From: CAZWZG01 sp964638245
Lineage (GTDB): Bacteria > Pseudomonadota > Alphaproteobacteria > Rhodobacterales > Rhodobacteraceae
DNA length: 10,334 bases
NCBI GenBank assembly: GCA_964638245.1
Contig: CAZWZG010000111.1
Span: 1 to 10,334 of the forward strand
Direction of reading: 5' to 3'
The position numbers and the translations under genes were made by a program. This document shows, piece by piece, positions 5,611 through 10,334 of the stretch; the stretch's first letter is position 1, and every line of letters starts with the position of its first letter. Under the pieces are notes generated by a model. The model was not told the origin of the DNA, did not search any database, and saw nothing but the letters and a program-made list of their open reading frames with translations.

Positions 5611-6302
5611 AAGTCTTCTGGAGCGAGGTGTCGGTTGGAGAGACCGAGGGCGGATTAGAGGTCAGTCTGGATGGACGCCCGGTGCGCACACCGGGGCGAC
5701 AGGCGCTGATACTGCCCAATGCCGCGTTTGCCGACATCGTTGCTGAGGAATGGCGGGCACAGACCGAAACGGTGAACCCGTTGACGATGCCGGCGACACG
5801 GCTGGCCAACTCTGCCATTGAAAAGGTGCAGCCGGACGCGAGCGCCGTGGCGGACCACGTGGCATCCTATGCGACAACCGATCTGCTGTGTTACCGCGCC
5901 GTATCGCCTGCGGAGTTGATCGCGCGCCAAAGCGCGGCTTGGGATCCGCTTCTGGATTGGGCGGATGCCTGTTACGGCGCGCGCTTGCGCGTGACCCAAG
6001 GCATCATGCCCGTTGATCAGGATGAAGAAGCGCTTGCCCGCCTGCGCGCGCGCCTTGACGATGTGGATAATTACACACTTGCGGCAGTGCATGAAATGGT
6101 CACGCTTTCGGGGTCTTACATCCTTGGTTTGGCAGCGCTCGAGCGCTTTCTGAGCATCCCTGAAATCTGGGCCACATCGCGCATCGACGAATCGTGGCAC
6201 ATCGAACAATGGGGCCCCGATGACGAGGATGAGGCGCTGACGCAGCGTAAAGAACAGGCTTTTCTGACGGCCGGGCGCTTATTGGATTGCCTATTACCAT
6301 AG
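5607..6302 (+). CDS. ATP12-family F1F0-ATP synthase assembly chaperone
   Basis: The ATP12 family (known in mitochondria and alphaproteobacteria) binds the free F1 alpha subunit before hexamer assembly. The 231-residue protein shows the family pattern: an N-terminal beta region with LDGRPVRTPGRQALILP (about 21-37) and AEEWRAQTETVNPLTMPATR (about 46-65). Next come ANSAIE and ATTDLLCYRA (about 89-98), then QSAAWDPLLDWA (about 108-119). The C-terminal helical domain ends with SRIDESWHIEQWGPDDEDE, which holds the conserved acidic residues important in yeast Atp12p. Its start overlaps the HAD stop (ATGA). It is the last gene of the cluster, ending at TAG 6300-6302. The family name is firm; in vivo function is inferred. 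Confidence 0.93.
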   Translation: MKVFWSEVSVGETEGGLEVSLDGRPVRTPGRQALILPNAAFADIVAEEWRAQTETVNPLTMPATRLANSAIEKVQPDASAVADHVASYATTDLLCYRAVSPAELIARQSAAWDPLLDWADACYGARLRVTQGIMPVDQDEEALARLRARLDDVDNYTLAAVHEMVTLSGSYILGLAALERFLSIPEIWATSRIDESWHIEQWGPDDEDEALTQRKEQAFLTAGRLLDCLLP

Positions 6303-6340
6303 AGAAATGCTGGATTTTCTGGCGTGCGTTCGGTTTTGAG

Positions 6341-6372
6341 GCATGCCTTGGCAAATGCGACTAAGTTTTAGG
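6341..6372 (+). terminator. Weak terminator candidate after ATP12
   Basis: GCATGCC (6341-6347) can fold with GGC-AA-ATGC (6350-6358) as a bulged stem, followed about nine bases on by a TTTTA run. It is the only terminator-like structure seen soon after the ATP12 stop and is a poor one. The gene may instead end by Rho. Confidence 0.25.
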
Positions 6373-6373
6373 C

Positions 6374-6399
6374 GTCAAGTCTTGACCTCGGTATGAGGT
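6374..6399. promoter_or_regulatory. Palindromes and possible promoter elements upstream of aapJ
   Basis: A perfect 13-bp palindrome GTCAAG-T-CTTGAC (6374-6386) abuts a second small dyad, ACCTC-ggtat-GAGGT (6385-6399). The palindrome contains a -35-like TTGACC (6382-6387), but no good -10 lies 16-18 bp downstream. A better -10-like CATAAT is at 6434-6439, just after a perfect TGGGG-ATAA-CCCCA hairpin (6420-6433). The 198-bp region must hold the transporter promoter and these are its only obvious structures. The regulator is not identifiable. Confidence 0.35.
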
Positions 6400-6500
6400 T
6401 TCCCCAGTCTATGGCGCATTGGGGATAACCCCACATAATGGACCTGAACGGGGACGATTCTGCTGCATTGTTCAAGCAGCGAAACAGGAAGAGGTAATCA

Positions 6501-7517
6501 ATGAACAAGACTGTATTTCTTGGCACGCTCGGTGCCGCGGCCATGGCTGCGACCATCGGTGCTGCCGACACGCTTGCGGAAGTTCGCGACCGAGGCGTTC
6601 TCAACTGCGGCGTAACCGAAGGCACTTTGGGCTTTTCGGCACGTGACAGCGAAGGCAACCATCAGGGCTTCGACGTCGAATTCTGCAAGGCTCTGGCCGC
6701 CGCGATCTTCGATGACACGGACGCTGTTAACTATGTCGAGCTTTCCTCGGCGAACCGCTTTACCGCGCTGTCGGCTGGTCAGGCAGACGTTCTTTACCGG
6801 ACGACGACCTGGACCTTCACGCGTGACGTTGACCTGAAAACCAACTTCGTTGGCGTCAACTACTACGATGGTCAGGGCTTCATGGTTCCGACCGATCTGG
6901 GCGTGACGTCGGCCAAAGAGCTTGACGGTGCAACCGTCTGTATCGAAGTTGGCACAACGACCGAATTGAACCTGTCGGACTACTTCCGCGTGAACGGCAT
7001 GGCTTACCAGCCGCTGCCAGTGGGCGGTACGACCGAAGCCAAAGCGCTCTTCGAAGAAGGCGCATGCGACGTCTACACGACTGACTCGTCTGCTCTGGCT
7101 GGTGTCCGCGCATCGCTCCGCGATCCGTCGGCCTACATCATCCTGCCGGAAATCGTATCCAAAGAGCCGCTCGGCCCAACAGTTCGCCACGGCGACGACA
7201 ACTGGGCTGACGTTGTGCGTTGGGTCCAGAACGCTCTGGTCGCAGCTGAAGAGCATGGCGTGACGTCGGCAAACGCTGCTGAGCTTGCTCAGGGCACAGA
7301 CAACCCGTCGGTCAACCGTCTGCTTGGCGCAGAAGGCGCACTTGGCGAGCAGCTGGGTCTGTCCAACGACTATGCGCTGAACGCAATCCTGGCCGTTGGT
7401 AACTACGGCGAGATCTTCGAGCGCACGATCGGTGAGAACACACCAATCGGTCTGGCCCGCGGCCTGAACGCTCAATACACCGAAGGTGGCCTCCAGTACT
7501 CGCCGCCATTCCGGTAA
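6501..7517 (+). CDS. aapJ: General L-amino-acid ABC transporter, periplasmic substrate-binding protein (AapJ/BztA)
   Basis: This is the periplasmic receptor of the Aap/Bzt importer, which in Rhizobium and Rhodobacter takes up glutamate, glutamine, aspartate, asparagine and other polar L-amino acids. Of 338 residues, about 1-22 are a Sec signal peptide (MNKTVFLGTLGAAAMA...) without a lipobox, so the mature protein is soluble. The mature part is a family-3 solute-binding protein: VLNCGV, GFDVEFCKALAAAIF, YYDGQGFMVP and CIEVGTTTELNL are family signatures. Four cysteines (C36, C62, C147, C189) probably form two disulfides. The segment normally reading RNTTWT in relatives is RTTTWT here (100-105). 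AGGAAGAGG at 6487-6495 precedes the ATG. It heads the transporter operon and is followed by a terminator-type hairpin. Confidence 0.95.
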   Translation: MNKTVFLGTLGAAAMAATIGAADTLAEVRDRGVLNCGVTEGTLGFSARDSEGNHQGFDVEFCKALAAAIFDDTDAVNYVELSSANRFTALSAGQADVLYRTTTWTFTRDVDLKTNFVGVNYYDGQGFMVPTDLGVTSAKELDGATVCIEVGTTTELNLSDYFRVNGMAYQPLPVGGTTEAKALFEEGACDVYTTDSSALAGVRASLRDPSAYIILPEIVSKEPLGPTVRHGDDNWADVVRWVQNALVAAEEHGVTSANAAELAQGTDNPSVNRLLGAEGALGEQLGLSNDYALNAILAVGNYGEIFERTIGENTPIGLARGLNAQYTEGGLQYSPPFR

Positions 7518-7530
7518 AAACCTTAGATCA

Positions 7531-7558
7531 GGGGCGCCCCGCAACGGGCGCCCCTTTT
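7531..7558 (+). terminator. Intra-operon terminator/stabiliser hairpin between aapJ and aapQ
   Basis: GGGGCGCCC (7531-7539) pairs perfectly with GGGCGCCCC (7546-7554): 9 bp, 6-base loop, followed directly by TTTT. It begins 13 bases after the aapJ stop. In binding-protein operons such hairpins commonly cause partial termination or protect the upstream mRNA, giving excess binding protein over permease. Confidence 0.85.
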
Positions 7559-7620
7559 CACAAGTGGGGACAGGCACCCGCAGCCAATAAGCGGGGCCAA
7601 TAACAATAGACAGGGGAAGC

Positions 7621-8853
7621 ATGGCAGACGCGGCCGCACCACCACGCGAGGTTTTCCGCCTTTCGATGCTCATCTACGACAGCCGGTACCGGTCCATGAC
7701 CATCCAGATTGTCGTCCTTATTCTCTTTCTTCTCGGGTTCTTCTGGCTGGCGAACAACGCCCGGCTGAACCTTGAGGCGCTGGGCAAGCCGATTGATTTT
7801 ACCTTCATCGGGCAAACGGCCGGTTACGATATCAACCAGACCCTGATCGAATACGATTCAACCTACAGCCACGGACGCGCCACGCTTGTGGGCTTGTTGA
7901 ATACGCTGCTTGTGGCGGTCATGGGGTGTTTGACGGCGACGTTGATCGGGTTGGTCGGCGGGGTTTTGCGCCTGTCCAACAACTGGCTCATAAGCCGGAT
8001 CGTTATTCTTTACGTCGAGATTTTCCGCAACGTGCCGGTCCTTTTGTGGATCGTGGTCGCGATGCTGTCGATTGCATCGGCCTTGCCGAACCCAAGGGCG
8101 TTTCGCGGGGAAAACCCCGAAGCGTCGATGATCCTGTTTGATACGGTTGCGGCCACGAACCGGGGTATCTACATTCCGCGACCGTTCCTTGAGAACGGGT
8201 TAGGCAGCGCAGGGCTGAACTTCCTTTTCCTGGCTGCTGTGATCGCGGCAGGCATCTTCTTTATGCGCTGGAACAACAAACGGGCCGCGAAAATCCAGAT
8301 CGAGACCGGTATTCGTCCGACGACGATCTGGATGAACCTGGCAGCGCTGATAGTGCCCTTTGTGATCTTGATGATCGTGATGGGCCTGTCGTTTGAAAAG
8401 CCCGAACTGCGCGGCTTCAACTTCCAGGGCGGCATCCAGATGCAGGCCCCGTTGATTGGCGTCTGGCTGGGACTGTCGCTATATACCGGCACCTATATCG
8501 TCGAGATCGTGCGTTCGGGCATCATGGCCGTCTCCAAGGGTCAGTCCGAGGCCTCGGCGGCCTTGGGGATCCGGCCCGGTCTGACCATGTCGCTGGTGAT
8601 CCTGCCGCAAGCCTTGCGCGTGATCATCCCGCAGCTGATCTCGCAATACCTGAACCTGACAAAGAACTCGTCGCTGGGTGTGGCCGTTGGTTACGCTGAC
8701 CTTGTGGCGACCTTGGGCACCACGACGCTCAACCAGTCGGGCCGCGAGATGGAGACGATCCTTCTTCTCATGGCGATCTACCTGACCATCTCGCTGACGA
8801 TTTCCGGTGTGATGAATTGGTACAACCGCAGTGTACAATTGGTGGGGCGCTAA
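7621..8853 (+). CDS. aapQ: General L-amino-acid ABC transporter permease (AapQ/BztB)
   Basis: This is one of two membrane subunits of the Aap/Bzt importer, heterodimerising with the next gene product. Its 410 residues begin with a short cytoplasmic tail and a first membrane helix (about 27-44). Further hydrophobic spans lie near 92-116, 139-157, 200-216, 238-260, 275-298, 325-345 and 378-396. The region before the second span is a long loop typical of Aap/Bzt permeases, which are larger than HisM-type permeases. The permease signature includes EIFRNVPVLLWI and the EAA loop EIVRSGIMAVSKGQSEASAA...ILPQALRVIIP (about 295-335), which contacts the ATPase. The ATG at 7621 follows AGGGG at 7612-7616. 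The gap to aapJ holds the hairpin at 7531-7558. aapM starts one base after the stop codon. Confidence 0.95.
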   Translation: MADAAAPPREVFRLSMLIYDSRYRSMTIQIVVLILFLLGFFWLANNARLNLEALGKPIDFTFIGQTAGYDINQTLIEYDSTYSHGRATLVGLLNTLLVAVMGCLTATLIGLVGGVLRLSNNWLISRIVILYVEIFRNVPVLLWIVVAMLSIASALPNPRAFRGENPEASMILFDTVAATNRGIYIPRPFLENGLGSAGLNFLFLAAVIAAGIFFMRWNNKRAAKIQIETGIRPTTIWMNLAALIVPFVILMIVMGLSFEKPELRGFNFQGGIQMQAPLIGVWLGLSLYTGTYIVEIVRSGIMAVSKGQSEASAALGIRPGLTMSLVILPQALRVIIPQLISQYLNLTKNSSLGVAVGYADLVATLGTTTLNQSGREMETILLLMAIYLTISLTISGVMNWYNRSVQLVGR

Positions 8854-8854
8854 C

Positions 8855-10168
8855 ATGACTACATCTTACGTCCGCACCAAAATGGAAGAGCCTCAGCCGG
8901 CCCCGGCCTCGACGGTCGGGATTATCGGCTGGGCGCGCGCGAACCTGTTTTCGTCCATTCCAAACACGATCCTGACGATCGTGGCGCTGTTCCTTCTGTT
9001 CCGGCTCCTTTCGGGGATGATCCCGTGGATTTTCCTTGGGGTCTGGAACGCAGATAGCCTTGTTGAGTGTCGCGCGATCTTTGCCGAGCGATATGGCGAA
9101 GGGGTCGAGTACGCCTGTTGGGCGGTGATCGCGGATCGCTGGGACCAGATCATCTTCGGGTTCTACTCGGCAGATCAGTATTGGCGACCGATCCTTGGCG
9201 TGATCCTGATTGGCATCTCGGCGGTTCCGATCCTGTATCCGAACACGCCGCGTTCGCTTTTCCTGGTCACCGTTGCAACGATCTTCGTTTACCCGTTCCT
9301 GATCTGGGGTGGCACGATTTGGCCCTACCTGGCTGCAGCCGCCGGTTTTGTGGTCGGCTACTTTGTGTACCGCGTGCTTCTGACCGTGACTGCAGCCAGC
9401 GCGTTTTCGTCGATCATTGCCATCGCAGGCGCGATCATCGCGGCTGCCTTCTGGTGGATTGGAATAAGCCCGCCGATTGTCACGGCCCTAGCCGAAGCCC
9501 TGCCTATCGGGATTGAAGCTTTCCGAAGCCGTGACCTTGCTGGCTTTGCACTTGCCATCACGATTGGCGTTGTCGCCATTGCGGCTTCTCTTCCGCTGGC
9601 CATCGCTCTGGCCCTTGGACGTCAATCAGACATGATGATCGTCAACAAGCTGTCGACAGGCTTCATCGAGATGATCCGGGGCGTTCCGCTGATCACGTTG
9701 ATCTTTGTTGCGGTGGTTCTGCTTCAGTACTTCCTGCCACCGGGCACAGGCGTCGACCCGATCCTTGCGATCATGATCCTCGTCACGCTCTTCACCGCGG
9801 CCTATATCGCTGAGGTGATCCGCGCCGGTCTTGCGGCTGTACCAAAGGGTCAGTACGAGGCGGCCGATAGTCTGGGCCTGAACTACGGCATGGCCCAACG
9901 GCTTATCATCCTGCCCCAGGCTCTGAAGATCGCCATCCCGGGCATCGTTTCAAACTTCATCTCGGTCTTCAAAGATACGGTCCTTGTCTCGATCGTGTTC
10001 CCGAACGACCCGCTTGGTATTGCCGATACTATCCGAGCAGACTCCAACTGGAACGGCATCCTGTGGGAGCTTTATGGCTTCATCGCGCTTGTCTTCTTCG
10101 TGTTCTGCTTTGCCATGTCCCGCTATTCGCTGTCGCTGGAGAAACGCCTCCAGACCGGCCACCGTTAA
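8855..10168 (+). CDS. aapM: General L-amino-acid ABC transporter permease (AapM/BztC)
   Basis: This is the second membrane subunit of the importer. At 437 residues it is close to what I recall for Rhodobacter BztC and longer than Rhizobium AapM, so the operon is nearer the Bzt type. An N-terminal cytoplasmic tail (about 1-35) leads to a first helix. A loop with two cysteines (ECRAIF, EYACWAV) and a block of extra hydrophobic spans (about 105-210) precede the core permease domain. Core motifs are EMIRGVPLITLIF and the EAA loop EVIRAGLAAVPKGQYEAADS...ILPQALKIAIPG (about 319-362). The ATG at 8855 is preceded by GGTGGGG (8841-8847) inside the end of aapQ; a GTG at 8831 would overlap aapQ and is less likely. 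AapP follows after 11 bases. Confidence 0.95.
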   Translation: MTTSYVRTKMEEPQPAPASTVGIIGWARANLFSSIPNTILTIVALFLLFRLLSGMIPWIFLGVWNADSLVECRAIFAERYGEGVEYACWAVIADRWDQIIFGFYSADQYWRPILGVILIGISAVPILYPNTPRSLFLVTVATIFVYPFLIWGGTIWPYLAAAAGFVVGYFVYRVLLTVTAASAFSSIIAIAGAIIAAAFWWIGISPPIVTALAEALPIGIEAFRSRDLAGFALAITIGVVAIAASLPLAIALALGRQSDMMIVNKLSTGFIEMIRGVPLITLIFVAVVLLQYFLPPGTGVDPILAIMILVTLFTAAYIAEVIRAGLAAVPKGQYEAADSLGLNYGMAQRLIILPQALKIAIPGIVSNFISVFKDTVLVSIVFPNDPLGIADTIRADSNWNGILWELYGFIALVFFVFCFAMSRYSLSLEKRLQTGHR

Positions 10169-10179
10169 GGAGACCACCC

Positions 10180-10334
10180 ATGTCTGACACATCAGCAATG
10201 GAAACCACCGTCGACCGCAGCCATATGACGGTCTCGGACGAGGTCGCGATCGAAATTCAGGGGATGAACAAGTGGTACGGCGAGTTCCACGTCCTTAAGA
10301 ACATCGACCTGACGGTCAATCGTGGCGAGCGGAT
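10180..10334 (+). CDS. aapP: General L-amino-acid ABC transporter ATP-binding protein, 5' end (AapP/BztD)
   Basis: The first 51 codons of the transporter's cytoplasmic ATPase are visible; the window ends before Walker A. The translated start has a variable leader (MSDTSAMETTVDRSHMTVSD), then AIEIQGMNKWYGEFHVLKNI and DLTVNRGER, the standard first strands of a polar-amino-acid ABC ATPase. Y33 lies where the ATP-stacking A-loop aromatic is found. AAGGAG at 10167-10172, overlapping the aapM stop and 7 bases before ATG 10180, sets the start against in-frame ATGs at residues 7, 16 and 29. Context makes it the expected last component of aapJQMP/bztABCD. Confidence 0.93.
   Translation, partial: MSDTSAMETTVDRSHMTVSDEVAIEIQGMNKWYGEFHVLKNIDLTVNRGER

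Noticed and set aside
6411..6430. Sigma54-type (-24/-12) promoter upstream of aapJ
   Set aside because: TGGCGC is present but the matching GC element at the required spacing is missing.
6498..7673. Minus-strand open frame (391 aa) opposite aapJ
   Set aside because: Longest shadow frame in the window, but it is antisense to a full-length binding protein with signal peptide and family motifs and has no recognisable domain.
8831..8854. GTG at 8831 as aapM start
   Set aside because: Overlaps the end of aapQ; ATG 8855 has GGTGGGG at suitable spacing.

Overview
The window reads as a chromosomal segment of an alphaproteobacterium of the order Rhodobacterales (Roseobacter group). This is inferred from the GC-rich codon use and from the gene set: RpoA/L17 of alphaproteobacterial type, an ATP12-family F1 chaperone, a Bzt/Aap-type amino-acid ABC transporter with unusually large permeases, and a LuxR/LuxI pair. 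No mobile element, CRISPR array or tRNA was seen.

Layout. (1) 1-740: the 3' end of rpoA, then rplQ, closed by an intrinsic terminator. (2) 708-2445: an accessory quorum-sensing island. A doubtful small minus-strand gene faces a divergent luxR-luxI pair. The intergenic region carries a 20-bp lux-box-like dyad (963-982) and further dyads overlapping candidate promoters. The pair ends at a strong hairpin after luxI. (3) 2492-6302: a tightly packed plus-strand run, rarA - crcB - rluC-like pseudouridine synthase - HAD phosphatase - ATP12. Three of its junctions are ATGA overlaps, so it is probably one transcript. The pseudouridine synthase is interrupted by a 100-N assembly gap. (4) 6303-6500: a 198-bp intergenic region with palindromes and possible promoter elements. 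(5) 6501-10334: the general L-amino-acid ABC transporter, aapJ/bztA (binding protein), aapQ/bztB and aapM/bztC (permeases), and the start of aapP/bztD (ATPase), cut by the window end. An excellent terminator-type hairpin lies between the binding protein and the first permease.

How the genes work together. The LuxI homologue should make an acyl-homoserine lactone sensed by the adjacent LuxR homologue, and the dyad upstream of luxR suggests autoregulation. The rarA cluster is a housekeeping set: replication-fork maintenance, fluoride export, rRNA modification, phosphatase, ATP synthase assembly. The last operon imports glutamate/glutamine-type amino acids, and its internal hairpin would give more binding protein than permease.

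The most interesting part is the luxR upstream region. I do not see an obviously new multi-gene system. The novelty candidates are regulatory architecture and one small orphan ORF.
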